Part shown: positions 49,123 through 62,336 of the stretch, piece after piece
Layout of the letters: each line of letters starts with the position of its first letter
Numbering within the stretch: the first letter of the stretch is position 1
Origin: Amyloporia xantha
Lineage: Eukaryota > Basidiomycota > Agaricomycetes > Polyporales > Adustoporiaceae
Length of the DNA: 64,000 bases
NCBI GenBank assembly: GCA_036971615.1
Contig: JAYKKR010000009.1
Location: 1,178,001 to 1,242,000, forward strand
Direction: 5' to 3'
Position numbers and translations under genes: made by a program
The notes under the pieces: generated by a model
Told to the model about the DNA's origin: nothing
The model's database searches: none
What the model saw: only the letters and a program-made list of their open reading frames with translations

Positions 49123-49546
49123 TTCTTGGAAAATGTTTTCCACTTCACATGTTTGTATAATTCTCCATGGAGCTGGGATTTATGATTTTCGTGTTGCACT
49201 TATTTTATTTCTTTTGCCGTCGATCAGGAATAAATAAGCGCTCATAGTGATCGAGAGTCGAGACTCGGACGGGCGCTAACGTAGACGTCAAGTTCAAGTT
49301 CAAGTTCAGTCAAAGGCCTCATGCTTGTTGAATCTCACTATGAGCTTTTAGCAGGCTCCTGATATCTCAACACTGTATCACATATTTATGCACTCATAGT
49401 CTCTCTTCTGGTCAGAAGTGTCTTTTCATCTGCTGAGACATCTCCCACCGGCAAGCATTTCGACGCGAGTTCCATGTGTTATTCGAACTAGGATCTCTCA
49501 ATATTTGTACCATTTGGACGGCTACGCCTAGTATATATTCCATACA
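49123..49546. other. Intergenic spacer
   Basis: 3' flank of the caspase gene and promoter of the glycosyltransferase-like gene. A short tandem run of TTCAAG units lies near 49292. No gene seen. Confidence 0.5.
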
Positions 49547-51797
49547 ATGACTAAAGATTCTATTGGACGCTACTTCGTATATTATTGCTCAGGGCACGGT
49601 GAGTACCAAATTCTTGTGGGATCTATTGAAGGCAAAGTCAACTAAATTCATGTCAAAGGTTATGGACATGCCACACGAGTATCTGCCTTTGCATGTCATC
49701 TACTCAGCCTTAATCCCAAGCCCACAGTGCACATCGTATCTTCTGCGCCGACGCATGTGTTTGCGGACAGTATAGCTCTCGGAGGTAAGAAAGGCCACCC
49801 AGTCATTGACTATCGTGTACGCTGACAGGGAAGAAGCTCTGTACCGTTGCGCCGACATAGACCCAGTGATTGTTCAACCTCTAGCGTGAGTACTGCACCT
49901 GTCTCTCTCCACGCGGATGCTCAGGGTTAGGAATTGCCATAAGCTACCGGGTTGACCGTCAGAAGAGCGTTCGTGTACTCCAGGCTTTTATCCTCAAGAA
50001 GGAGAGGAAGGCGACTGAAGAGTCACAGTGGCTAAGAGCTGTGGGGGCGGACTGCGTGCTGAGCGATGCCGCGTTTCTTGGGTGGTACGTCTCTCTCCAT
50101 CTGCACATGCACTTTCTCCGTACTGAGGGTGCCATTAGCCTCGCTGCCAATTACGCGGGTTTGCCTTCCGCATTAATCACGAATTTCTCATTCGACTCAG
50201 TGTATAGCTATCTTTCCACCTCCCTCATAGACGCTATACCCATACCCTCACCAAATGAAATAGAGCCCCTTCAAGCGCAGAAGGGCCCTGACCTTCCACC
50301 GGATATCCCAATACCCTTCGAGGAGCTTGCTCCTCTAGTTAATCAGATTATTTCTGGCTTCCGTTGTGCCGACCTTCTGCTTCGCCTGCCAGGAGCCATT
50401 CCTATACCTTCTTTCTCCATCAACCCGACACTCCCGTCGCCTGATTGGGTTGATCCAATCACTCGAACATTCATTCCTGAAGTTGTGGCGCATCTGAAGG
50501 CACCGGTATCGGTACATACCCTATATCCCAGTATTCCCTTTCCATCCCCTTACGGCCCGAAGCCCTTGTCTCGCACGATGCTATCGGCGCCACTGCTCGT
50601 CCGCTCACCTAATCCCGCCGTATATACATTCGAAGGTCGTGCTCATTTGTTAAAATCCATCGGTGTTCCCCCTCAATTGCATGATCCGGAAACCACGAAG
50701 ATCCTCATTGTGTCGTTCGGCGGGCAAGTCTTCCATAGACCGCAGAGCCGCATCCACAGTCGCTCCGCATCGGCCGCGGCCACTCCTGGCCCATTCGCGG
50801 CTACCACTACGAAGTCGCTGAATGGCAGGGTGCGCGAGATGCCGTTTGCAAAGCCGTCGGATTCGTCGAAAGGTTATTTTCCTGACCCTGACACGCTGTC
50901 TGTCGCTCTGCGAACTGTCTCGATCGGCACCCGTGACTATACAAATGCACCGTCGCCGGGCCTTGTACCACCGCCGGTGCTCACCCGACCCCGGGCAATG
51001 TCTCTTCTTACTATTCCTGGCGCGCCACCCCTAGTGCTCCCTGCGTCACCCCCTGCCGGGAGTATGAAGTCACCGCCGTCGACCGCACGTCCGACCTTCG
51101 AAACAGTCACCACTCCTCCTTCGCCAGAACCGGGGGCTGATCCGGATGCGAACCGCTACCCGTCTCCGGTCGTCGATTCGGTCACGGAGGCTGACGCCAT
51201 GGATGAGTACATCCCCCGCTTGTTGCCAGATGAAACGTGGATTGCCATTGTATGTGGCGTCTCGAAAGAGTGGGGCACAGAAAATGGGGAGGAGCTTCCT
51301 GATAATTTCTTCGTAGCTCCGCGCGATGTGTATATGCCGGATTTGACCGCCGTCGCGGATGTTCTTCTTGGGAAACTCGTGAGCATAGTCTTCAAACTAC
51401 GTCTATGGAGCTGCTAAATTCTCTGTGTCATTGTAGGGATACGGCACCGTGTCTGAGTGCGTCGACGCTTGTACGCCATTTGTCTATGGCAAGTGACGGT
51501 ATCTACCACCTGTAATCGGATGCGCTGACGCTGCATCGTCTAGTCCCTCGTCCGCTGTTTATTGAAGAGCACGGCCTGCGTTTACTCCTAGACACGGAGG
51601 GCGTGGGCGTGGAGCTTTCGCGTACCTCGTACGAAACAGGCGAATGGGCTGACGCCGTGGAGGAAGCATGGATGAAGGGAAAAGACTTGAAGGCAAAGAA
51701 GAGGGTAGACGGGGAACGTGGAAGCAGGAAAGAGGCGGGACGGAGAATGGCCAAACAGCTCGTGGAATGGGTAGAGAACTGGAAGGCTGGGTGTTAG
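49547..51797 (+). CDS. Glycosyltransferase-like protein resembling the N-terminal half of L-arabinokinase
   Basis: Exon 1 (49547-49598) gives MTKDSIGRYFVYYCSGH and joins to GYGHATRVSAFACHLLSLNP, the nucleotide-sugar-binding GHGYGHATR start of this family. Further conserved parts are VHIVSSAPTHVFADSIAL, EEALYRCADIDPVIVQPLA, ADCVLSDAAFLG spliced to CLAANYAGLPSALITNFSFD and, at the end, DTEGVGVELSRTSYETGEWA. The middle carries LLRLPGAIPIPSF, LIVSFGGQVFHRP, a long proline/serine-rich insert, and WIAIVCGVSKEW, followed by FVAPRDVYMPDL. A galactokinase-like kinase half, present in plants, is absent, so sugar transfer or sugar binding rather than phosphorylation is expected. The substrate is unknown. 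The protein looks soluble and ends at 51797. Confidence 0.76.
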
Positions 51798-52100
51798 AGC
51801 GATTGAATGGGATGTCGAATGTCGACTGATCTATATATAGTGGATTCAGCTAGTACCAGCCCGCACGTAATCATGACCAACACCGCTGAAGTGTATGGAG
51901 CTTCTGAGATTCAAGCCCATGGTGCGAGGGCTTTTCGATAGTCTCCGTTGCTATAGTCGGCTTTAAATTGGCTTTTTGACGACGTTCCCTGGAGAGTTCA
52001 ATTTGCCTTTGGGGAACCTTCATGAATTGGACAATGAGGGTGAAAAAAAGGCCTCACATGTTTGGCACTGGTATCCACCAAAAACAATACGCCCGGTCTA
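51798..52100. other. Intergenic spacer before the tRNA
   Basis: 3' flank of the glycosyltransferase-like gene and 3' flank of the minus-strand tRNA. No gene seen. Confidence 0.5.
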
Positions 52101-52187
52101 AGGCGCCGCCAGGGATCGAACCTGGGTCTTGAGAAGTCACTTGATCAGCGGTCAGAATCTCAGGTGATGCCACTACACTACGGTGCC
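52101..52187 (-). tRNA. tRNA-Gln (anticodon CTG) with a 16 nt intron
   Basis: The minus strand folds as acceptor GGCACCG with CGGCGCC, D arm GTGTAGTGGCATCAC, anticodon stem TGAGA with TCTCA, loop TTCTGA..T with anticodon CTG, and T arm CCAGGTTCGATCCCTGG. A 16 nt intron (CCGCTGATCAAGTGAC) follows base 37, the usual position. The TTCGATC T loop and TAGTGTAGTGGC A-box region are intact. One A-C mismatch in the acceptor stem (position 4 with 69) is unusual. The tRNA sits between the glycosyltransferase and kinase genes. Confidence 0.82.
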
Positions 52188-52611
52188 AGTGCAGCCTCTT
52201 CCAATTATCTAAACTATGACCACACAACCTCGGGGCTTGTTCGGGCAGGGGCACAGAATGGACAGATGGTGGCGGAGGCGGTGATCAGCGGCGAGCGCTG
52301 CCCAGGTGGCCACTGCTGTCCTTTTCCTCATTGATGTACTGAAGAAACTCGAGACGACCGCTCTTGTTCTGCAACGGAGACCTATCCTGCAACAGTTCTC
52401 GGCGTCGTCGACGAGAAGATCCCATCTTGTGCGGCTCTATCTAATCTTTGTTCTCCCGGACGTTATTGCCGGAGCTATCTGCAGTTTCTGCACCATTATT
52501 ACTCGGCGCCAATTTCACTTGGTCGTCAGTCACGGCTTTGGTTTCTCTTGTTCTCTGGAGCAATAAGTTGTCTCCCCCTCCGCTCCCTTCCCCATCCTAT
52601 CCTTATTGTCT
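52188..52611. other. Intergenic region upstream of the kinase gene
   Basis: 5' flanks of the tRNA (minus) and of the kinase gene (plus). A CT-rich leader (CCCCCTCCGCTCCCTTCC) precedes the kinase ATG. No further gene seen. Confidence 0.5.
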
Positions 52612-54279
<1,668 letters not shown>

Positions 54280-54779
54280 GTCAAGAAGCCGATCCTGCCC
54301 TTCGTTCTCGCCGTTGTTTTGTGTCGTCACCTGGTCATCCCGTTGCATCAGTCTACACATCCTCTTGTGCTCAGCCGCCGGACATTGTTCCCCATCTGCC
54401 ATCTTCACCCATGTATTATACCTTCTGTTGTCTACGCTCCTCATCTTGTCTCCCTCCGCGCTGGCACATCAGCGCTCGTCAACCTTCGTTCACTTGGGCT
54501 TGCTGGTTTTGGCTCTAATACATGTGCTCTTTATCGCCATGGAATCCATGGCACCCGGCTTATGCATAATATTGTACATTACCACATACGCACAGCGTTC
54601 TTGTTACGCTCTAGTCACCTTGTTCTCTCTGGCTTCTCTTCTTTCATCTCTAGGTTCATGCATATGTTCTCAAATGAACAGGCATATAGCGCCCACTTCA
54701 TTGCATTCATAGGTGAAATCCCGGAACATTGCATTGTTCGCTATATTAGGGCACTAGGCGGCCGTCTGGTATCATCACG
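54280..54779. other. Convergent intergenic region
   Basis: 3' ends of the kinase (plus) and cation channel (minus) genes meet. Two overlapping open frames on plus (54314-54712, 54319-54921) are hydrophobic but have no start context or family pattern, so none is called. Confidence 0.45.
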
Positions 54780-57700
54780 TCACAGGGTATCGTGCCTGAC
54801 AGACGAAGGGACGCCTGTCTCATTCCGCATGCCTCGTGTGAGCATCAGCAGCAGATTTTCAATCCGAGCTTGCCGGTCCTGCGCGGTACAAGACATAAGT
54901 AGCTGTGACGACGAACTATAAACACCGTCGACAGCACTTACTTGGAGCTCCTTCATCTCGTCCTTCAGGCGGTTCACAGGCAATCCGCGAACTTCTTCAA
55001 GCAGCGCTTCGACTCTCTTCACACCGGCGTCCATGCTGGCTGTAGCTGAACTCACTTTCTCCTGTTGCGTCGCAGAGGCGTTGCTACGGCCAAGGTATAA
55101 TTTGCTGAGTGGGCTGCGTGGGCCGAGTGTTTGAATCTCTCCAGAACTGGATGCCATCATCGCAGGAAGAGTGATTTTCCTTGGCCTCGGTGAAACGCTT
55201 GGAGAAAGACCCTCCCTCCTGCTCCTGCTCCTACCCAAAGGTGCTGATCGCGGCAGGCTCGTATGGCGTCGCTGTTTGGGCGTCGGTGAGTCGATCTGAG
55301 GAAGTGGCGACGTCCGCGGAACGGAGTGGTGAGAAGCTGAAGCCGGCCGCAAGCTATCGCGGGAGGGAAAGGAAAGTAGGCCACCTATAGGCATCTCGTC
55401 CTCAGATTCAGCAAATAAGTCTGCCTCATGCGAGATCTCGACATCGAATATAGCGTCATAAATATCGGTGGAACTAGTGCCCAGGAGATCCAGGAGAGGG
55501 ATATGTTTCATCTTGCGCGTCAGGCGGGTATAGAGGTTGTGTGCGGCATCTGAGCTGCTTTCCCGCCATTTCTGACCTTGCGCCAGATAACGTTCGTATA
55601 TCCCGATAAGTATCAAAGTAGGGAAAGACTAGAACACAGGGTCAGTTATGCGCACGAAACGTGGAAGGTCATATATACCGTTAACTTGATTAAAAATACA
55701 TTTGCCGAGTGCAAAGACCGTGGCGACAAGACGAAGCTGAGAGGCCATAGGATCATGAATGCGAAAAGATTGAAGGGCGGCTGATAGCTGAACAAAGCGT
55801 CTGATTTGACTCTGGATACCAAAGCTTAGATGATAATGAATCATAAGCGACAATCCTCACCCTTCAATAGTGGAAATCGCAAATTGAAACAAATACTGAA
55901 GATGGACATCAGAAATGCATGTCAGCTGTAGGTGAACATTGGTATACCTCTTGCCTCGCATTCTGAAGAATGGATTAGTAGGGGCCCAAAGGTGTGATTT
56001 CCGCCGCGACTTACAGCATCAATTTGTGCAAACGTATTGGATAAGATCGAAATCAGGACTGTCAATGTTTCCTTAGATGCTGATGACGCTGAGTCTCCGC
56101 ACAAACTCACTTGTTAGCAGCAATGTGTTCGAAAGGGCAGCGAACGCGGTCATGAGGATTGGTCCAAAAACCGGATGGAAGCTCGCTGCCTGGCCGAAAC
56201 TGAGATATGTATTGCCGAACCAGATTTGGACCATTAGCCATGCGATTGCCTTTACGCTCCACGTCTCGGATGCTAAAGCCCGGGTGTCTTAGCGTTGCAC
56301 GCCTCCATGGTAACACGGTCCCAAGATGCGCACCTAAGCTATGCAAAGTGAATAAAAGGCCCGAGAAACAGATCGCCGCGATGCCTATGAAGAAGACGAA
56401 GTCCGCTATCATCGCTCGCAGTGCCCTAATATCTGGTTCGCATTGAGAAGCAACAATAAAGCGATGGAGATACACACAATACAACGACATTGTTCGACAC
56501 AGCAAAGAATGCTAAGCTAATGGGTCGCATGAGTTGTGTTATTCCAGATCAATGGCACGGCCCTTACCGTGGAAAGAGAATGCATGCCCCACATGCAAGA
56601 ATATCGAAGCCCATTTCAGACGCATCCGCTGGTGCGAGAAGTCAGTGCTAGTGCTTCAAAAAAGGAACAAAGGCGACGTTACCATCACCATGAGCAAGAC
56701 CCTTGATTCTAAAACCCAAGTAGGCAAAAAATACGACCACAAATGATGTGTCGAAGACGTTCCACATCTAGACGTGACTTTCAGTGATGTCCACGGAGCC
56801 AAACCCACAGAACATACGTTTGCAATGTAAACTGCCAATTCACAATGGTTATTCTTTCTCCCCGTGTGATTACAGGACTCTTTCACTCACTTCCCCAGCC
56901 GTGTTCTTTGGAAGCGGTGTACTCTTCTAAGGTGAAGGCTGCGGCGAAAATGACAAAGACAATCTCAAATGCATTCATTTTGTCAGTTACTCGATCTAAA
57001 ATAATATAATGAGCCCACGCAGGTTGCTGACAGATACAGCCGCGTACTTGATAGGCACAGGAGGAATGTCGTCAATAAAAGTGCAAAATTGAGAAATTCT
57101 AAAATAGCGCCGTATCGCGGTACTCGCAGCCTGTAGTGATCCAGAAAAGGTGCATTCCGACAGTCGTATATCTCGATGGCCCGCGGTTTGTAGTTGTCGG
57201 CAAGTACAGAGTGGTTTGACGCCATAGAGAAAACGACGCGTCCTGCATGTATGTAATTGACTATTGTCTGAACGACCGGTGACGCCAGGAATACTTTGGA
57301 TTCTGTGGCAATAGCCATCTGCGCGTAATATATCGGTCTGCTAAATATGGCAAACCAAATACAGAGCTCTTTACTGACCTCAAGTGCACATTGAGGGTCA
57401 TATTGATCATCATTTCCAATAATGTCCCTGACTTCTTCAACAACCTCGGCCGGCGCGCCAGCCAAAGGACTCCAGCTGGCGGTCAAAACCGCTGCCAGCC
57501 GAATTCGACTGGAAGCGAACGTATTAAGGAGCTTCATGGCCAGGATCTCGCACAAGCTTGCTCTCGATAGCATAACTCCGGAATATGCCAGATCCTGCTC
57601 GGCCTCCGACAAGAAATGGGATCGAACAACGAAGCATGCGTATACGACTGACATGTTGTCTAGTTTGGCATACTTGAACACCAATGGCCTGACAATAGCG

Positions 57701-58032
57701 AAGTTGATATCAGAAGCAGTGAGTTGTCTGCCAAAGTAATGTGGTCATGTCAGGTCCTGCGGTTCATACGTACTAGGCAGATCATACGTACTCCCAACTC
57801 AAGGGGGTGTCTGACACCGTGGCTTAGCAAATGCGAAAAGCCGACGCATTCAGGCCACGTACCAATATCTTTCTGTGAAATATGTCAGCCCTCCTCAGCA
57901 AGTAATGTTTATGACACTTGCAGCGCTTACCTCGACGTCTCGTTTGATGCTGGGGATCAGCGGGAAGACCTTGACTGACGCTAAGAATTCCGGAGTAGGA
58001 GCTAGCAATGAATTTGACTGCTCTTCGTCCAT
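54780..58032 (-). CDS. YVC1: YVC1-like (TRPY) vacuolar cation channel
   Basis: The longest frame upstream starts with GTG, so ATG at 58032 (MDEEQSNSLLAPTPEFLASV) is preferred. Exons give KVFPLIPSIKRDVE, KDIRQLTASDINFAIVRPLV and FKYAKLDNMSVVYACFVVRS, then LSRASLCEILAMKLLNTFAS, DPQCALEVSKELCIWFAIFS and DHYRLRVPRYGAILEFLNFA at the first membrane helix. Several more hydrophobic exons follow between 55.6 and 57.0 kb. The C-terminal tail (54780-55616) has a soluble segment MKHIPLLDLLGTSSTDIYDA and EADLFAESEDEMPIG and ends RNETGVPSSVRHDTL. This matches the fungal YVC1/TRPY channel, which releases calcium from the vacuole on stretch or osmotic shock. It is divergent from the macro-domain gene, with about 270 nt between starts. 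Confidence 0.77.
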
Positions 58033-58306
58033 GACTTGGACAACGCCGAGCGCAGTACTCAACAACGGTGAGGACGAGTTCACACCGCAGCTTCAAAATG
58101 CAAGATAGGTTAAGTATTACCTGACTCTGTGAGACCGACTGGCGACGCGTCCAGTCGTCGCAGTCGACCCCGCTGGTCCCCGCATGCCATCATAGATCTA
58201 CCGATCCTTATCACATGACACTCGCGTCTGGGCTGCAGCCGTTCAGCGGTCACGGTGTGGCCGCAGAGTCTCTCTAAACTTTGATTCACGTCTTGCTCAA
58301 ACCAGC
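58033..58306. promoter_or_regulatory. Divergent promoter between the channel and macro-domain genes
   Basis: The 274 nt between the two ATGs must contain both promoters. No TATA box is clear. Confidence 0.45.
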
Positions 58307-59480
58307 ATGCCTATCAATCTATCCAAGATTCCTACTCTGCGTGAGTTGTATAAGGCATCAGTTCTCAAAGCCGCAGATACGTCAAATTTACGTCATGGTG
58401 CTCGGAAAACGCTCCTGGATAGAGTATCGCTGTAGTAAGTATGACCGCAAAGGCCTGTTGCATTTGCATACGTGCCATCCACCCGGACAAGTTCTTTTTG
58501 AAACAGTAACAATGTGACATTGATTTAGTCAGGGAGACATAACGAAAATCGAAGTGGACTCCATTGTCAATGCGGCAAACAGAAGCTTGCTCGGTAAGTC
58601 AGAACATGCATTGCTTTAGATCCTACCTAACTGAACGTCAACGCGTGGTTTATAGGAGGCGGAGGCGGTAAGGGGACATGACCAATACTTTCGAGTCTGA
58701 CTGATATTCTTCCATAGTTGATGGAGCAATCCACGCTGCAGCTGGACCGAAATTGCTCGAGGAATGTAAATCTACCTTCACAGAATCTCCGTCAGCTTCT
58801 TTTGCTGATGAGAATAATTCAGGTCGCACCTTGAATGGCTGTGGCACAGGCGATGCCAAAATCACGAAAGGCTATGATCTACCGTCGTACGTGTATCCTC
58901 GCTTGCCATGGTCCGTCACTCTTCAACGCCATCAATAGGAAACACGTCGTGCATACTGTTGGACCAATATATTCCTCTTCTAAAGCCGAACTAAATGCAA
59001 ACCAACTGCGATCGTGCTACAAGACGAGCCTGCAGATTGCCGTCGATCACTCATTGAAACATATTGTTCGCAGTATCGTGCTTGATGTGCATTTAGTAAT
59101 GACTGAAGTGAATTCAGGCCTTCCCTTCCATCTCAACAGGGATATATGGATATCCCGTTAAGGATGCCACTCACATTGCGCTGGATACCGTCCGAGAATT
59201 TCTGGACACACCCAGCGGAGATCAGGTGAGTGACCAGGTAATCTTTGGAGAATAAACATGGAGCAGGATAACATGTCCTATTTCAGCTTGAGCGAGTCAT
59301 TTTCGTGGTGTGGAGTGATGCTGATAAGAAGGTCTATGAGTACGTTCAGTCTCTCTTTTCTGAACTTTAGGTGATCCAGACTCAACTACTTGATACGCTA
59401 GGGATCTTATTCCTTTGTACTTCCCAGACGAATTGCGGGGTTCAGATGGAGAAGGAGAGCAAGTCGATCAGCCAGAATAA
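58307..59480 (+). CDS. Macro-domain (ADP-ribose-binding/hydrolase) protein
   Basis: ATG at 58307 gives [20 protein letters not shown]. Splicing yields the core macro motifs: [20 protein letters not shown] with [64 protein letters not shown] and [20 protein letters not shown]. It continues [20 protein letters not shown] and ends [16 protein letters not shown] before an acidic tail. The NAAN asparagine, GGGGVDGAI loop and STGIYGYP loop form the ADP-ribose pocket of MacroD-type enzymes that remove ADP-ribose from proteins. A 12 nt exon at 58656-58667 encodes the glycines of the loop. Eight or so exons; the stop is TAA at 59478. Compact, about 240 residues, no signal peptide. Confidence 0.88.
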
Positions 59481-59939
59481 AGCGACGAAATGTTTGGCAC
59501 CGTGTCATCAGATTTTCCCTGTAGGGCATAGCCCTGTCATGCTTACTTACGATTTTATCCCCTGTACTCCCATGCTACTTGGGAAGCATTCTGCATCAGT
59601 CTTTGATCGGTTAGCCAGAGTAATATGTACTTTTCTTACTTCAACCCCGCAATCTCGACCCGGACCAACAGCGGCACCAGCGGACCGCCCCATACCAGAA
59701 CGGTTTCTCTTGACCTTGTGATCGTTCACTTCATCCCCGGAGTGACATGTCTACTTCATTTTGTCGTCAGGTTCTCTGGTCGGCTGACCTACATGCTCTT
59801 GGGTAACACTGAGGCTTTCATGATTCCGAAGATGATCCTTCCGTCGACTGTTTTTGAAAAGTCGTCTGCATGTCTCAGCTCACCTGTGTCTTCTCCCAGT
59901 GGACTGAATGTCTGAAAGGCTGTTTTCTGATCTCCAAAA
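59481..59939. other. Intergenic region upstream of the sugar transporter
   Basis: 3' flank of the macro-domain gene and promoter of the transporter gene. Open frames here have no family pattern. No gene seen. Confidence 0.5.
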
Positions 59940-62336
59940 ATGAGTTTAGCATACAACATCTGCATCGCGGTTTTCTGTGCTATAGGTGTGTCGCAGTTTT
60001 TCGGATAGAAATACGGTATGAATAGCTCATATGGCCTCACCTTCAGGATCCTTTTTGTTTGGGTCAGCCATAACTGGCGTATATTACCGGCATTGTATAT
60101 TAACATGACCTGACTGCCCGGTACTGCAGATATGATAGGTGAGCAGGACCGCAAGATGATCACTCTGCAGGTGTTCTCAATTCCACGTCCGTCAACAGTG
60201 GAATAATATCCTCGGTCATCACATTCTCGCACTTCAAGAGTTTCGTGAACAACCCTGGAAACTACAACAGTCTCTCTGGAGCTGTTGTTTCCACGTTCAC
60301 CGGTATGTGATCCATAGTCACAATGCGTTGCCGAGCGCCTGCGAATTTTACATTTTCCAGGTGGATGTTTCTTTGGGTGCATGCTCGCCGGCTGGTATGT
60401 GGCAGCGTCTTCTCCTGTAGATGTAGCGTCCTAAAGAAGACTCAAAGGACGAATGATCGTTTCGGGAGAAAGCGCAGCATTCAGGTGTGTGTTTTAGTTT
60501 TGCTTCCGGATACGAAGCTCTGAAACATTATTTCATCCTTACAAAGATCGGCGCCTTTATAGCACTCTGGGGATGCGCGATGCAAAGTGGCGCGAATAAC
60601 TTCGCATGTATGCTCGTCGGTCGAATTGTCGCAGGTTTCGCGATTGGGTATGTACTGGATCTATCGCTTCATTTTTATAGGTATTCGATAACTCCTGTAT
60701 TCATCACCGTAGCATTCTCTCGATGACGGTGCCGCTATACAACGTGAGCCTGCTAATTGGGGCTCCAAAACAAAGTCTTGATAAATTTGACCGCAGACCG
60801 AAATTGCGCCGCCACGGATTCGTGGATTCCTTGTTGGCCTCACTCAGCAGATGGTTGGCATTGGGTTCATTGTCGCCAATTGGGTAGGGAATATTGTGGA
60901 ATACAAAATTCTCGTATATTGACATACGAACCAGGTTGGTTACGGATGTCAATATATCGATTCTAATGCTGGATGGCGACTTGCGCTGGGGTTGCAGGTA
61001 TTCTATCGCTTTCACTTTCCAGTGGGTTCGGATAAATTCTAATTTGGCCTATTGACAGCTTCTGCCTGCGTTCCTTCTCTTTGTCGGAATTCAATTTCTA
61101 CCCTTCTCTCCTGTGGGCCTTTCGTGACTCTATTCATGACATTCCAACGTGTACTGATAGTTGACCCAGCGGTGGCTCTTGGAACAAGGACGAGATGAAG
61201 AAGCTCGTGTCGTTATTCATAAACTGCACGGAACAGTGACTCCCGAAGCTGGACGTTCAGCAGATCAAGAATTTAGCGAGATGCGAGCGGTGATCAAGAC
61301 AGAAATGGTGGTGAAGTCAAAGAATTTGAGTGATCTCTGGGAGACTCCTGCTATGTGCAAGCGCACGTTTGTTGCTATTGGTGTCCAAGTTTTCGGACAA
61401 TTCTCTGGCATAAATGGTAAGTGCACGATAGCACGCGGCTGTAATCAATGTTGACAATCACCATTTGTAGTCATCAACTACTTTGGTCCTTCCATGTATA
61501 AATCCTTGGGGCTTAGTTCTGGCCAGTCGCTCCTTGTTCAAGGGATCTATGGCGCAGTTGGTCCGATCGCTAACTTCTTGTCAGTATTTTTATTCTGTCG
61601 CTTGTTCCCAGACCGTACTGAGTTGTTTCATTCAAGCTTCATCACATTGATCCTTGACACCGTCGGAAGGAAGAAACCCCTGATGTTTGGTGCCGGCAGT
61701 TTTGTCGTCACATATTCCGTCTTGACAGCTATCGTGGCATATTTTCCACCTGGTGTATCAGAGAATCATCCGGCTCAACGTGCTGGGATAGCTATGATTT
61801 TCATGACTAGTATATTCTTCTCACTGAGCTTTGGTCCTGTGAGCTGGGTTCTCGCATCTGAGGTATTCCATGAACAAATACATCGTTTCCAATCACTACT
61901 CACTCGTCTCCCAACCTCGAAAGGTATTCCCGACTAAGACGAGATCCATGGGTACAAGCGTTGCCACATGTGCGAACTGGGCTTTCAACGTACTATTCTC
62001 CCAAGTGCGCTCTTACTGATTCTTCCTTATCACAAAAGGATTTAATTTGTGTCCAGGTCTCCAATTTGGCCATCGCCAATATAAGTTGGAGATACTATCT
62101 GGTGTTTATTTGCTTGAACGCGGTGGATTTTGCCATCATAGCATTGTTCTTCCCAGAAACGAAAGGTGTGTCTCCACGTCAAGTTTTCCAAATCATACTG
62201 AAGATATTTGGAACCAGGAAGATCGCTGGAACAGATGGCAGAGCTGTTCGGCGATGAAGTTGATCATAGCGAAATGAGCGATCTTCCACGCGATCGAGGG
62301 AAATCTGACCATGATCCAAGAAAAGAAGACGCATAG
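59940..62336 (+). CDS. MFS sugar (hexose) transporter
   Basis: ATG at 59940 gives MSLAYNICIAVFCAIG (exon 59940-59985). A 16 nt exon (60047-60062) and a 9 nt exon (60130-60138) follow and reconstruct GSFLFGYDSG; exon 4 from 60199 continues with IISSVITFSHFKSF. Family signatures follow: AGWTNDRFGRKRSIQIGAF, MLVGRIVAGFAIG, MTVPLYNSELAPPRIRGF-like residues, GLTQQMVGIGFIVANWVGYG, FSPRWLLEQGRDEEARVV, VQVFGQFSGINVINYFGPSM, LDTVGRKKPLMFGA and FGPVSWVLASEVFPTKTRS. The end is ISWRYYLVFICLNAVDFAII, PETKGRSLEQMAELFGDE and a hydrophilic tail with a stop at 62334. These are the 12-helix sugar porter motifs (GRR/K, R.GR, PETKG). The substrate cannot be told from sequence. All joined exons are in frame. Confidence 0.87.

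Noticed and set aside
52101..52187. Reading the tRNA as Arg(TCT) or Glu
   Set aside because: Only the TGAGA/TCTCA anticodon stem with CTG in the loop and an intron after base 37 gives a regular fold, matching tRNA-Gln.
54314..54921. Two overlapping hydrophobic frames between the kinase and the channel gene
   Set aside because: They lie in the 3' flanks of convergent genes and show no conserved pattern.
59789..60382. 197-codon minus-strand frame
   Set aside because: It lies opposite the exons of the sugar transporter and has no recognisable motif.
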